Origin: Takifugu bimaculatus
Lineage: Eukaryota; Chordata; Actinopteri; Tetraodontiformes; Tetraodontidae
Reading direction: 5' to 3'
Assembly (NCBI GenBank): GCA_004026145.2
Contig: CP034976.1
Coordinates: 2,109,296-2,173,295 of the forward strand
Length of the DNA: 64,000 bases
Both the position numbers and the translations under genes were made by a program. The stretch's first letter is position 1. Every line of letters starts with the position of its first letter. Positions 11,727 through 24,943 of the stretch are shown in pieces. The notes below the pieces were generated by a model. That model did no database searches. It was not told the origin of the DNA and was given only the letters and a program-made list of their open reading frames with translations.

Positions 11727-14251
11727 TCCTGGCGTCCTCCTGGCGTCCTCCTGGCGTCCTCCTGGTTTCCCCCTAGTGTCCTCTTGGTGTCCTCCTGGTT
11801 TCCTCCTAGTATCCTCCTGGTTTCCTCCTGGTGTCCTCCTGGTTTCCTCCTAGTGTCCTCCTGGTGTCCTCCTAATGTCCTCCTGGTTTCCTCTTGGTGT
11901 CCTCCTGGTTTCCCCCTAGTGTCCTCTTGGTGTCCTCCTGGTTTCCTCCTAGTGTCCTCCTGGTTTCCTCCTGGTGTCCTCCTGGTTTCCTCCTAGTGTC
12001 CTCCTGGTGTCCTCCTAATGTCCTCCTGGTTTCCTCTTGTTGTCCTCCTGGTTTCCCCCTAGTGTCCTCTTGGTGTCCTCCTGGTTTCCTCCTAGTATCC
12101 TCCTGGTTTCCTCCTGGTGTCCTCCTGGTTTCCTCCTAGTGTCCTCCTGGTGTCCTCCTAATGTCCTCCTGGTTTCCTCTTGGTGTCCTCCTGGTTTCCC
12201 CCTAGTGTCCTCTTGGTGTCCTCCTGGTTTCCTCCTAGTGTCCTCCTGGTTTCCTCCTAGTGTCCTCCTGGTGTCCTCCTAATGTCCTCCTGGTTTCCTC
12301 TTGGTGTCCTCCTGGTTTCCCCCTAGTGTCCTCTTGGTGTCCTCCTGGTTTCCTCCTAGTGTCCTCCTGGTTTCCCCCTAGTGTCCTCTTGGTGTCCTCC
12401 TGGTTTCCCCCAGTGTCCTCTTGGTGTCCTCCTGGTTTTCTCCTGGTTTCCTCCTGGTTTCCCCCTAGAGTCCTCCTGGTGTCCTCCTGGTTTCATCCTA
12501 GTGTCCTCCTGGTGTCCTCCTAGTGTCCTCCTGGTTTCCTCTTGGTGTCCTCCTGGTTTCCCCCTAGTGTCCTCTTGGTGTCCTCCTGGTTTCCTCCTAG
12601 TGTCCTCCTGGTTTCCTCCTGGTTTACCCCTAGTGTCCTCTTGGTGTCCTCCTGGTTTCCCCCTAGTGTCCTCCTGGTTTCCCCCTAGTGTCCTCCTGGT
12701 GTCCTCCCGGTGTCCTCCTGGTTTTCTCCTGGTGTCCTCCTGGTTTCCTCCTAGTGTCCTCCTAGTGTCCTCCTGGTTTCCTCCTGGTGTCCTCCTGGTT
12801 TCCCCCTAGTGTCCTCTTGGTGTCCTCCTGGTTTCCTCCTGGTGTCCTCCTGGTTTCCTCCTAGTGTCCTCCTGGTGTCCTCCTAGTGTCCTCCTGGTTT
12901 CCTCTTGGTGTCCTCCTAGTGTTCTCCTGGTTTCCTCTTGGTTTCCTCTTGGTGTCCTCCTGGTTTCCTCCTAGTGTCCTCCTGGTTTCCTCCTAGTATC
13001 CTCCTGGTGTCCTCCTAGTGTCCCCCTGGTTTCCTCCTGGTGTCCTCCTGGTTTCCTCCTAGTGTCCTCCTGGTGTCCTCCTAGTGTCCTCCTGGTGTCC
13101 TCCTGGTTTCCCCCTAGTGTCCTCTTGGTGTCCTCCTGGTTTCCTCCTAGTGTCCTCCTGGTTTCCCCCTAGTGTCCTCTTGGTGTCCTCCTGGTTTCCC
13201 CCAGTGTCCTCTTGGTGTCCTCCTGGTTTTCTCCTGGTTTCCTCCTAGTGTCCTCCTGGTTTCCTCCTGGTTTCCCCCTAGAGTCCTCCTGGTGTCCTCC
13301 TGGTTTCATCCTAGTGTCCTCCTGGTGTCCTCCTAGTGTCCTCCTGGTTTCCTCTTGGTGTCCTCCTGGTTTCCCCCTAGTGTCCTCTTGGTGTCCTCCT
13401 GGTTTCCTCCTAGTGTCCTCCTGGTTTCCTCCTGGTTTACCCCTAGTGTCCTCTTGGTGTCCTCCTGGTTTCCCCCTAGTGTCCTCCTGGTTTCCCCCTA
13501 GTGTCCTCCTGGTGTCCTCCCGGTGTCCTCCTGGTTTTCTCCTGGTGTCCTCCTGGTTTCCTCCTAGTGTCCTCCTGGTTTCCTCCTGGTGTTCTCCTGG
13601 TTTCCCCCTAGTGTCCTCTTGGTGTGCTCGTGGTTTCCTCCTGGTTTTCTCCTGGTGTCCTCCTGGTTTCCCCCTAGTGTCCTCTTGGTGTCCTCCTAGT
13701 GTCCTCCTGGTGCCCTCCTGGTGTCCTCCTGGTTTCCTCCTAGTGTCCTCCTGGTGTCCTCCTAGTGTCCTCCTGGTGTCCTCCTAGTGTCCCCCTGGTT
13801 TCCTCCTAGTGTCCTCCTGGTGTCCTCCTAGTGTCCTCCTGGTGTCCTCCTGGTTTCCCCCTAGTGTCCTCTTGGTGTCCTCCTGGTTTCCTCCTAGTGT
13901 CCTCCTGGTGTCCTCCTGGTTTCCCCCTGGTGTCCTCTTGGTGTCCTCCTGGTTTCCTCCTAGTGTCCTCCTGGTTTCCTCCTGGTGTCCTCTTGGTGTC
14001 CTCCTGGATTCTTCCTAGTGTCCTCCTGGTGTCCTCGTGGTTTCCCCCTAGTGTCCTCTTGGTGTCCTCCTGGTTTCCCCCTAGTGTCCTCCTGGTGTCC
14101 TCCTGGTTTCCCCCTGGTGTCCTCTTGGTGTCCTCCTGGTTTCCTCCTCGTGTCCTCCTGGTTTCCTCCTGGTGTCCTCCTGGATTCTTCCTAGTGTCCT
14201 CCTGGTGTCCTCGTGGTTTCCCCCTTGTGTCCTCTTGGTGTCCTCCTAATG
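11727..14251. repeat. 11-bp minisatellite array, about 2.5 kb
   Basis: Roughly 230 copies of TCCTCCTGGTK variants (GTGTCCTCCTG, GTTTCCTCCTA, GTTTCCCCCTA). Because 33 bp is 11 codons, all + frames read as endless SSWCPPGFLLV-type text with few stops; this is not a gene. A 143-bp (13-unit) higher-order repeat is visible at about 11784-12280, and about 400 bp at 12.4-12.8 kb recurs 813 bp further on. Confidence 0.95.
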
Positions 14252-15464
14252 TATTCATGGTTGTGTGAGTTGTAGTGTCACAAAGAATTCCTTAAAACTA
14301 TTTTCTTTCCTTGTAGTACAGAAACGCTGCACAATAATACAGGAATCTCTGTTGTTGTTGGTGTTGTTGTTGTTTAGAAATATGACAAATAGCTTTGAAC
14401 AATGCATATAATAATACGCATAATATGAAATCAAATGGTGTGACCATGTTTTAATGTTAGGGAATGTTGGATCTAGATGTGGTGCATTTCAAAACCAGAA
14501 TCCTGCCTCAGGTGCCAGAGATCTGCTGTGGCAGGAAGCCCAGGTGATCACATGATGTCCAGGACCTGCCCGTTCAGGCCCTTTTAGCGTGACTACATGC
14601 CCCTGCTGCACCTCTTCATGTGCGCCTGTCACATGCACAGCGCATGGCCTGAGGTTTCAGCTGGGATCATGAGCTTGTCTTCATGCATGGGTGCACTCGT
14701 TGTGGTGAGGAGGGACCAGAAGGGCTGCTGCTGAAACCAGCCTGGTTTAGGAACTGCTGGGTTTAGTGTGGGCCGTCTCTGTCCTCAGGACAGGTGAACA
14801 ACACTACGACAGCACAAACAATAGCTTGTCCAACGGTCAAATGACTGTTTGAGAACTGAAGCACCTGAACACTGAGAAAGTGTCATTTCTTCAGCATGAA
14901 TACCACCATCATGATGGAGAGCTGATGGGATGCAGAGGAGCATAGTGGACCACAGAGGAGCTGCCTGAACGAGAGCTCCATTCATCCTTCTGGAAACCAG
15001 TGGGTGGGTTTTAGGGTGGGTAGAAGAAGCTGGATTCTGGGTGGTATTTGAGATTCGGGTTATTTATGAAGCTTTAAATGTAACATGTCGGCAGTGACTA
15101 AGCCATGACCTTCAGAGGCTCCTGTAGATCTGATGTCCTCCTCACGTCTCCTGGGTTCTCCTGTTTATTATTAAATGATTCCAGTCCCTACGCTGAACCC
15201 ACACGAACGGAGCCCACTAGTCATCATCGCCACATCATCATAGATAAAGAGAAGTTGTGTCTCAATGCACGTAGCAACAGACGTGATCACACGGAGACTC
15301 AGCAGCAGCAGCAGGTCCGAGTGTCGAGAGTTCAGAGTGATTCAAATGAGGTTGAGATTATTTATTAATGAGAAAGAGAATGTTATCATCAGGAAGCATC
15401 ACAGTCTGGAAATGACTCAGAGCACAGAGGAAAGCATGACATGCACACACACGCACCTACACAC

Positions 15465-15520
<56 letters not shown>

Positions 15521-15984
15521 CCTTCCCTTCATGTTCCTCTGCTATGAATGAAGACAGGGAACTGGGGAACGATCCTCCATGCGTCATCTGAAGGTTTCTC
15601 CTCACGGACCCTGACCCAGCCTGGCCACCTTGGGCCTGATGGTGTTTGCAGGAGCTCTTGGCTCAGTTTCCTCCCTGACTCCTCTTTGAGACGCCTCTAT
15701 AAGACTGATACAGGTCTTTCATTGTCCCTGTCTATCTTGGTGTAACTGAATGTTCTTGGGAGACTCGAGAGGCTGGTTGAATAAAGACCTGCAGTTGTGT
15801 CTGAATCTGATGCTTCCATGATCTCCAGGACGTGGAAGCTGCTGTTAGCAGAACAGCAGTGTCAGGTATCAATTGTCACATGACCTCATTCATGATCATT
15901 CATGATCTGAATTATTACAAAACCTTCTTATTACAAAAATGAAGGAGAGATGATAGTTTTTGAGTTCACAGCAGCTGGACATTT
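14252..15984. other. No gene recognised
   Basis: Unique sequence with one GTT-rich patch (14350-14373) and a CA microsatellite. Confidence 0.5.
15440..15517. repeat. CA microsatellite
   Basis: CA units with CT and CG interruptions at the left end, then about 25 pure units. Confidence 0.95.
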
Positions 15985-15992
15985 GTCTAAAC

Positions 15993-16481
15993 CAGGCATG
16001 GGCAAACTAAGGCCCGGGGGCCACACGCGGCCCGTTAAACGGTTTAATCCGGCCCGCCAAACTTGAAAAATTAAATGAATAAACCTTGTTAATGTTAAAT
16101 TTTCACTGCAATTCTGGTGTTTTCCCACTAGAAAAAAGACAGTCAGGAGGAGAGTGATGGTGATATCCTGAAGGATAACAGAACTTTCAGTGCTTTAAAA
16201 TAGAAATGGTTATTCATTTTTTTTAAAAAGGCACATTTTATTCATTTGATTTTAAGTGTTTTAAGACTCATTCCAAAGTCAGATATTTTGTTGTAATGCT
16301 TCTCTTCATTTTCATTTGAAATTAAAACACATGTTTTCTCCATATCCCAAGATGTGTATTTTTTCTCCAATGAGGTAAGGTTACCAAAGCACTCCATCCA
16401 TCCATCTGCTCCTGGTCCGGCCCCTTTGTCAAATGTTAGAACCCATTGTGGCCCACGAATCAAAATGTTTGCCCACCCCTG
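15993..16481. mobile_element. Non-autonomous hAT-like DNA transposon with intact ends
   Basis: 489 bp starting CAGGCATGGGCAAAC and ending GTTTGCCCACCCCTG, which are imperfect inverted repeats typical of hAT/Charlie elements. It is flanked by an exact 8-bp target duplication, GTCTAAAC, at 15985-15992 and 16482-16489. GGCCCG-rich arms continue inside both ends. No transposase is encoded. Confidence 0.85.
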
Positions 16482-17583
16482 GTCTAAACCAACTCAATAT
16501 ACGTTCTGGTGGCAAATGTGGCTTTTTGCTTTGACCCAAGAAAGCTTTCACCCTTGATTCTTGGTCTCAAGAAGTTAAACATCAAAGCAGACTAGACAGG
16601 CTGGACCTCAGGTCCAGTTCTCAGCCTCTGTGGAAAGCACAGCTTCTGCTAACCAGATGTTCTCCACATGGGTTTTCATTCTACTTCATTGTCTGCTCTT
16701 TATTCAAAGCTTCACAGTTATTGAAATGAGGTCACTCAAAAGCAAGCCAGAAAGAAATTAGAACTCGAGCTCACACCTTCGGCCCCAGAAAACCGTTATG
16801 TAACAATTATATAAGCCAACATACTCTTATCTTAATGAACAACTGTTCATGTTCACCAGTAAATCTTCCAGAAACTGGCTGGAAGTCAATGGTTGGTGCT
16901 CATATGAATGCATCGCTGGCAAGGACCTTGAGGATTTGACCTTCAGATTCATCTTCCTGTCCCCTGGTGCTTTGGTAGAGCCCATGCAGGTGGGAAGTGC
17001 TAGACCGAGACAGCAGAAAGGTGCTGAGGTGTCTCCATCACCTGAAACATCACATCAAGCTTATCCCAAAGAGTTCTCCCTCTCCTCAGCTATCTCCGCA
17101 GATGTTCCTTCAAAAATGTTTGAAAAATGTCCTGTTTTCAAACCACCATCTTTCCCAAAGCAAAAGTGTTTTAAATGATTTGGGTCAGAAGTTTCAACTC
17201 TGCAACATCTTCTGTCCTGTCACTTCCAGAGAAATCACCACCTTTCTCCGGGGTCATCTGGGTCCCGCTGCCCTGAGCCGTGATGGTGCTTCTGACCTTC
17301 TGACAGGAGCAGAACAGGCACCACAAGCACGAGATGCTTCCATCATTTCGAAGGAGAAGAACCTGACCTGCCTCCATTTGGGGAAGAGCCTGAAGTTGTC
17401 TGCAGGGTGGAGTGAGCCTGAGGCTCCTCCTGCTTTTATACACAGAAGATCTTCATCAGAAGATGTCCTGAGTCACTGATTAGCACCGATGTGGAGACGC
17501 CAACCTCAATTTACCCCAAACGCAGTTTATGTGTTACACATTTTATTTTTCTAGTGTCTTTAAAGAAGAAAAAATCAACGATT

Positions 17584-17586
<3 letters not shown>

Positions 17587-17655
<69 letters not shown>

Positions 17656-17672
17656 TGTATGCGTGTGTATGT
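17587..17672. repeat. TG microsatellite
   Basis: About 31 pure GT units then interrupted units. A CA tract (17743-17790) follows 70 bp later in opposite sense, so the two could pair as a large imperfect hairpin. Confidence 0.95.
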
Positions 17673-17742
17673 GTGGGGTGGGTTAGTTTTATTAACTATA
17701 CTGTATGTATGGTTCATAAAACATGGTTAAAGCTCAGAGAAG

Positions 17743-17743
17743 G

Positions 17744-17775
<32 letters not shown>

Positions 17776-17790
17776 CACACACGCACACAC
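17743..17790. repeat. CA microsatellite
   Basis: CA units with scattered CG; complement of the TG tract just upstream. Confidence 0.95.
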
Positions 17791-20568
17791 AGACAATGAG
17801 GTGACTGTCAGCCAGTTAACATTCAACCAGTTAACCAGGTAGAAGGAGAACGATCTGCTTTGAAGTGGAGCAGCTGTGGAAGTCCCAGTGTGTTCTGGGA
17901 CAGAAGACTCTGTTCTGCTCGCAGATTGTGTGGAGAACTAAACGACTTCTACCTGCTGACCCCAGCAGAAGGAGCATTTGTGTCGGGATTTCGTTTCACA
18001 ACAGGGATCATGTTTTGCTGCTCCCCGTCTTTACGTCGAAAACAGCTTCTCATCTCACCCATAAAAGGAGTCTGTTGACGAGCGAGTGAACAGACTGCGG
18101 TCAGTCTTTACTGGCCTTGATGGGCTAGAAGAATTGCTAGCCACAAGAACGGAGACCTTTATCCACCCGCCACTCTCCCTTCTCTCTTTCTATCCTCCTT
18201 CCTAGATGTGAAGCACGGAGTTCTCACAAAAGCCTATTTGACATGTACATTTGATCCTATGAGAGAGGACAGTGTTTGCTTATGCTAGCTCAGGTTACAG
18301 TGGCGGGCAGATGGTACGACGTACATGTGACTGTCGCTACAGAACGTTCACCATAAACAGTTAATATTGTTGAGTAATTCAGAACCATCCATGATGTGTT
18401 TACAGGACCAGCTATGTCCTCTCATACTTAAAGAAGCTGCTGGTAGACAGTTGTCCTTCTCACTGAGTAACGCCTCACTCTGTGGACCAGTCGTCCAACA
18501 ATTTTAATTACTTCTGGAGTTGGGTTGAAACCAGGAGCCGGTGGAGCAAACTCTCGTTGGTTTTTTATTTCACTTTGTGTGAACAGGTCTGTTGGCAAAA
18601 GACTTTTCTCTAAATCATTCATTCAATTCTGCTGTGACATCAAATTACACTTCAACTTTCACTCTCGAAGGACGAAAGTTAATGAGAAATCGGTCAAGTT
18701 GCTGTCTGTAATCACTTCATGTGGGACAAAAGTCTGCTTCACACACAGTAGCATCGTAACTGGCCAACACAGCTGACTCAGGCCACAGCACCAGGAAAAG
18801 TGTCACCCGTCAAATATGACCTGGAAGCACGACTCTCATTTGGTGCTTTAAACATCTCTTTTGGTGCCAACATTCTTATTTTTACTTGACTTTTGACGGA
18901 CAAACTAAACATTGTACTTGTGGAAAATGACAACAAACATGTTGGTGCTGGTCGGGTCCCTTGGCGGTTTGCTCGGGCTTTATTCCAGGATCATTGGCAG
19001 GAGTTGGTGGAAGGGTGCATGTTTCAGTCAGCCACAAACCAGCTCAAAGACGAGTGACTGTGCAACTTTCTGGCAAATGTGTGTAACTGAACCAGTCACA
19101 GAAATATGGGCTGAATAACCGGAGGTGACACAAATATGCAACCGTACGCTCGCTCCACATTAGGGAATCCATGCAGACATTCTGGAAACTCCACTGTGAT
19201 TCCTGTCATCTTCCGTTCAACATAGCAGGAATACTTCTGGGATATTAGAGCAGAACAGGATGTGGCTCACAGATGCCACATTTTACCATAATCCTCTACA
19301 GTGCCTTGCGCTGTTGATCTCTTCATCCCGAAAGTTTGAGTTGGACCAGAAATAAAAATTATCCCGACATGCCTAAAATCTGTCATCGACAGAGGCTGAT
19401 AATCAGGGTGCAGACCTGACTGGGGCTCTGCTGTGGTCCCAGCAGGGGCCACTTCCACCGTGGCCCAACATTTAACCTTTGAGATTTCCTTCGCTGAGTA
19501 TTGAGCACAGCAGCATTGAGCTGAGCAGACCCAGAATTCACCTTGAAGTTATTAAACGTATAGGAATCATATCCTGCCGACATCGGCTCCATATTGGAGT
19601 CATTACTGGAATCATTACAACTGGGAACGTTGTGTTCAACAGCGTGACCGTCTCGATTCTGGGTGAACAGACTAAAGCAAATCAAACATCATCGATCAGT
19701 AACAGGACGTCCCTGTCCACCCACACGCCCGTGGACACGCCCTGAAACTGCACTGATTGCAGGAGGGTGAGGCCAACTTCTTCTCACATGGCTGCACAGC
19801 TTGAAGCTGTGACGACCAACATGTCTTTGAACAAGCGAGTGAATCCTGAATCCCCCCGAAGGGACGTCACATCGCTCTTTGTGTTATTCACGCATGCTTC
19901 GCATCAGTGTTCACACGTGTTGGTCCTGTTACATATAGTCTGATATGTGGGATGGACGTGCCATGACGACCCCGCAACATGTGTCCACAACTGTCCAAAG
20001 TCTTGGTTTGATTCATGTTCCCAGCACCAAAACAAAAGCTTCGAAGTCACGATAAAACAAACACTTCATTTAAAGACGAGTGAAATCACTGACGTGGTTA
20101 AAGCAAGGCTAGACCAGGAAAACACGGTGGACATTTAGGCTCTTTTCAGTCAAGCTTCTGAGAGCTAATACCCAACCTGTATGCCATGCTATGGGTAAAA
20201 AATCCCGATCCGTGATGTGAAATTGGCTGGAAACCTCATGAAATGCTGCTGTGGATACGCTTAAACCACGAGCGGACGGAGCAGTTGGCACAGAGAGCCG
20301 GCCCATTTCATTTGAGCTCCTAAACTCTCAAGGCACATTTTCACCGTTGTCAGTTATCAGTAGTTCAAAGACCGTTGTGTGTACATTGTGTGCTATTGTT
20401 GTGTTAATGATGTTCATGCTTCGGTTATTCACCCTCAGAGCTGATGTTCAGCTCCAGCATCGTGGAGAGCTGCCTTTGTGCAGCTGTGGATTCACTCCCA
20501 ACATGCTGAGTTAGGCTCTTTGCTAATTATTACCCCATTTATTTATCACCACCCTCAGTCAGCCTCAT

Positions 20569-20633
20569 GCACACACACACACACACGCACGCACGCACGC
20601 ACACACACACACACACACACACATACACACACA
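20569..20633. repeat. CA microsatellite with CACG units
   Basis: CA run interrupted by four GCAC units. Confidence 0.95.
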
Positions 20634-22454
20634 GTATGAAATTGGATCAGGCCAAAGCAGCTGTTTAGTGTGCACCAGTTAGAGACTCCTGTAAGGTGGC
20701 CAGTCCTCCTACAGGCCCCCACCCCCTGTTGTTATGATCACACATGTTCACTAACCCTAAGCATTAGCCTACACAGCTGAACCAGCAGTTCCCAATGAAA
20801 AGAGACCAGAATGAACCATGGATGCAAGACAAACAGCACCTTCTCTTTGTCTCGTGCTGCTGGTCATCAGTATTGACCAGTTTTCAGCTCTACTGAACCA
20901 AAAATCAGTGCCAGTTCCTGTGAGGACTTTGCTGTGGTTGTGACAGGCACAACATCTGGGACCGGCTTGGAATAAAGAAGTAAAGGTAAATCCCATAATC
21001 CCATGCTTCCATGGACAGCTGAAGCTCTCCCAATGAAGAGAGCAAGTTTCCACAGCCTGCTGAACAGTCCAATGTGTACAGAGAGGAGTGTTTCTGCATG
21101 CGCGTGTGTGTGTGTAAAACCCTCATCTTTAATGTCATCATGGACAAATAGTACAAAATAATGTTTGTACTCTTGTATAATTACATTTTTCAGTGGCCTT
21201 AAGTCTGAAAACTGTATTTTTGCAGGCAGTTGCAACAGCAGGTCGACACCGGTGGTTTCCATCCCAACAAACTGTCTTGAGAGCTCGCGTCAGTATGGGT
21301 GTGAAGCAGACAAGCCTCGGTGAGATGAAACATGGCCACATATGTCTTTCATTTGGAATGTGAGAACAGGGCCGACTTGGACCAGCGTCTTCTTGTTTAT
21401 CATCCATCTGGGGATTTTTAGTGTGTGCAGCTAATTGTCGTGGTTTCTTGACTCGTGTTTCCACACTTCCACAGGGATGAATATCTTTACTGGGGTGGGT
21501 AGAAGCCTGGACTCTCTCCGGTACAGTTAGACCGGCACAAATAAAGCCCAACTGCTGGCTCACAGAAGGCCAGGATGCAGTCAGTGAGACATTAAAAGCC
21601 ATAAAATATAATATTTTGGAATATATAGTTGACTAGCACCTTAGGGACCCCCCCTTTGTGGGCCAATATCAGTAGACCGCCAAGGCTCTTGGGGAGGTTA
21701 GGCCACAGCCTCGCCGCCGTGTTTCACTGTGGCTACGTCTTTTAGAAGCATGGCCTGGGAAACGGGTCAGAATGGAGGGCAAGATGAACAGTGTTAGAAT
21801 ACAGGCAAGTTCTGGTTTTTAAGGAGCTGGAAGGACCCAGTCAAAGCTCAGAGCTCAGTCCCGCTGAGACTCTGTGGTCCCAGGGAGGAGCCATTGCAGC
21901 CTGTTGGAGCTGGAGCAGTTTTACTTTGAGGAAGGCCTGATTTCCCCGTGGGGACATGTGACACGCTGATAGAGAGCATCACCTGAGGAAGCTGCAGCTC
22001 TAAATGCCAAAAACGTTCAAACTTTAGTGAATTATTATGCACAGGGAGGAGTTCTTGTTGTTTGCGTCACACTTAATAGCAGCACTTCTCTTTCTTCTCT
22101 CTCTTCCACCCTGATTATGTCTCTCTTCACTCCCCCACAGCTCTACCCTGGTAGTTGGGACTCGTACCAGGTACTTCAGGACTGGAAGCTACTATTTGAC
22201 TCACACTAGCCTCAACTGCCCAGTGGCGTGTTTGGGCTTCCGACTGTAAGTTAGGACCTTTGGACAAAAGCATCGGCTGAATGACTAAAATGGATGTAAA
22301 AAAGTCCACATTTTTAAAAGTCACTGGCATTTACTGGGAATAAAATGATACAAACCTTCCATAATCCATTTTAATTCCAGCTTGTGCGGCAATAAAAGAG
22401 GAAAAGTGAAGGTTAGATGTCCATGTCAGTGGGTCTCATTGTGTTTTTAAAATA

Positions 22455-23095
22455 CAGTGGGACCTCTACTTACGAATGTCTCTACATGCGGAATTTTCAG
22501 GTTACGGAATGTCTCAACGAGAAAATATTTCCTCTTGTTACGAAAGAAATTTCAGGATACGAAAGGAAAAAATACGCTACCGCTGCTACTCGCAGCTCGC
22601 GGAGTTTAGCGAACGCAAACATGCTTGTAGCTGCTCTGCCATTGGCTATCGCCTAGCATTTTCCTGTCATCCTATTGGTTAGGAGGGACGTCAAAATGTA
22701 CAAGTTTGTGTGTATCCCAGCGTCGCCTTCGTCGTCTTCGTGATTTATTGTGGGTGTTCGTATGTTTGTCCAATAGATGGCGGTGTTGCCACAAGTGTTA
22801 ACGTTCGTTGCTAGTAATGACGGCTAATGTAAAATTAGCCTGTCATAAAGGTCATTTTTTTCCTGGAGAATCCATGCACTGAATTCCTACATTTACTGCG
22901 CGGTAATCTAATTGTAACATGTATTTGTTAGATGTTTTGATTCATTTTTATGATTTATTAAAAAAAATTATGTCCGAATTTTGGGCTTGGAACGGATTAG
23001 GGCATTTACATGGAAAATGCGTCTCTACTTACGGAATTGTCAGGTTGCGAAACAACTTCTGGAACCAATTAACTTCTTAAGTAGAGGTCCCACTG
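22455..23095. mobile_element. Non-autonomous pogo/Tigger-like DNA transposon
   Basis: 641 bp with terminal inverted repeats CAGTGGGACCTCTACTTA and TAAGTAGAGGTCCCACTG, exactly complementary over 18 bp apart from the join, and flanked by TA on both sides (22453-22454, 23096-23097). Subterminal TTACGAA/TTCGTAA-like motifs recur. The interior has no long frame. Assigned to the mariner/pogo superfamily from the end sequence and the TA duplication. Confidence 0.8.
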
Positions 23096-24404
23096 TAGTT
23101 TAAAAAGTCTAAAAGAATGTTTGGCGGAGGACAACTTCACCAACCACGGAGTCCTCAGGGATGCTGAGCCGTGTCAGCACATGCGTGCCTTTGCTGACAT
23201 ACATGTGTTGAACCCAGACCTTTGATCAGCCATCAGAATATAGCCCAGCAACAACGAGACACCTGATGGAAAAGAGGAAGGGGACATTCCTGTTGAGGAC
23301 ATTCTCTTTTTAGAGAATCCTCTCGATGACCCTGCCAGTCTGAAGAGAGTTCTCATGAGAAAAACTGACGTGGAGGATCCTAAAATGTGCATCTACGTCA
23401 CTGCTACGTCTGCTGGACTGGAAAAGGAACCCCCAGGAAGCACAGCAGCTCCCAGCCCCCGAGAGGGAAACAACCTTTTAAAACACCACTGGGGTAAAAC
23501 AATTATGTTCCCAGGAAAGAAAAAAGAACTCCTGCTCTTATCCAGTGTCTGAGCGCCACATTCATCCACGTTGTGTTGTTTTAGATCATAGATGTGTGAA
23601 GCGTTAAATATTTACCTACATTCACAACAATCCTCTCAATAATCAAGTGTTTCTTTCTATGTATTTATGCAGGAAGCGAGAGAACCAGACAGACCATTCT
23701 GCCACTGGGAGGACATAAACGCAGGCAGCACTTTTATGAATGGAGCAGCTCAGGATGGGACCACGTTACGGTGCCCTACCACACGTACTCTGCTGACCCT
23801 TCCAGTGGGGAGATCTCTTTGTGCAACTCCCAGCTGGTTTTTTTTTTTTTTCGTCAGCATGACAAAGCATTTCTCAACGCAGCCGCTGGCCAGAGAAAGT
23901 GCATGTGGTTCATTACTTTCCTTACTTACTACTTAACCACTGACACAAACATGCGGGGATTTGCGTGTGGTTGATTATGAGTCTCTGAAGAAGAAGGAGG
24001 AGGATGAGTAGACAGAGTTACGCAACAACGCTGAGAGGTTGAGTAATGGAGGAAGGAGCGTGACGCATGCTGCACGATTAAAGATGCACTCAGTGGATTT
24101 AGTAAAGCACCAGAAACTTTGTGGTAGTAATGTAACAGCAGATCTTTAGGGCTGTTGTCGGTTCTAGCTCCCATGATGTCATTCCTCTTTATTTGTTTGT
24201 CTTCTTCTTCCTTCTTTCTACAGCTTCAGCTTTCAGAACAGGAGCGACAGACTGAAGGTGATGGTTCCTGATCTCCGTGGCTGCGCTGCTGTGGATGAGC
24301 TGGGCCAATGCTGAACCCGAGGGGTTCCAGATGGACGTCACAGCCCACAACACTTGAGCCCACCCAGATTAATGACAAGGTGGTCTTCATCTGCTGGGAG
24401 ATTG

Positions 24405-24474
24405 TGCAGCTGGATTCTCCGAAGCTCGTGCAGCTGGATTCTCCGAAGCTCGTGCAGCTGGATTCTCCGAAGAT
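24405..24474. repeat. 24-bp tandem repeat, three copies
   Basis: GTGCAGCTGGATTCTCCGAA plus GCTC, nearly identical three times. Confidence 0.85.
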
Positions 24475-24647
24475 CTACTTTCTGGTGGACACCAGGACGA
24501 CGTGGCCTTGGAGCAGCTCTGATTTGCAGTTCAGTCAGCATGTTAATGTGACCTTGGGTGTCCAGGTGAATTAATGAATGAACGTGTGAGTAAATGGTTA
24601 CTGCTCCTCAATGAACTGCTGCTTTTTCCATCCTAGCAGCTCGACGC

Positions 24648-24678
24648 TCTGAAATACACTCACTGAGTGTATTTCAGA
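24648..24678. repeat. Near-perfect 31-bp palindrome
   Basis: TCTGAAATACACTCA and its exact complement TGAGTGTATTTCAGA are separated by one C. 15-bp perfect arms; no known element recognised. Confidence 0.8.
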
Positions 24679-24943
24679 TACTCATTAACAGAGCTGCTCC
24701 TGGTTTTAATGCACACACACACACACACGAACAGAAGGAGAGGGTGAAATGGCCACCTGGTGTGTATCTAGCATGTTTACAGTCTTGAACTTAAGTGATG
24801 ATGCTAACACAAGATCTAGCAGAGGGTGCGATGAACTTCACAGGAAACAAATGTGATGATACAAATACAAAATATTATAGATATTATATATATTTTCAGA
24901 TTGCAAGTGTCCCCTGTGAGAACAGTTCTGAACCCACTGTTAA

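Larger units (their letters stand above)
16490..22452. other. No gene recognised
   Basis: Nearly 6 kb between two DNA transposons. Frames up to 160 codons (16997-17479) lack recognisable domains and splice-linked partners. Three microsatellites are listed separately. Confidence 0.5.

Noticed and set aside
11784..14268. Proline/tryptophan-rich repeat proteins (SSWCPPGFLLV) and their reverse-strand partner
   Set aside because: Products of an 11-bp minisatellite whose 33-bp period avoids stops in all frames; no gene structure.
16997..17479. 160-codon frame
   Set aside because: No recognisable domain, no splice-linked partner; composition like surrounding non-coding DNA.
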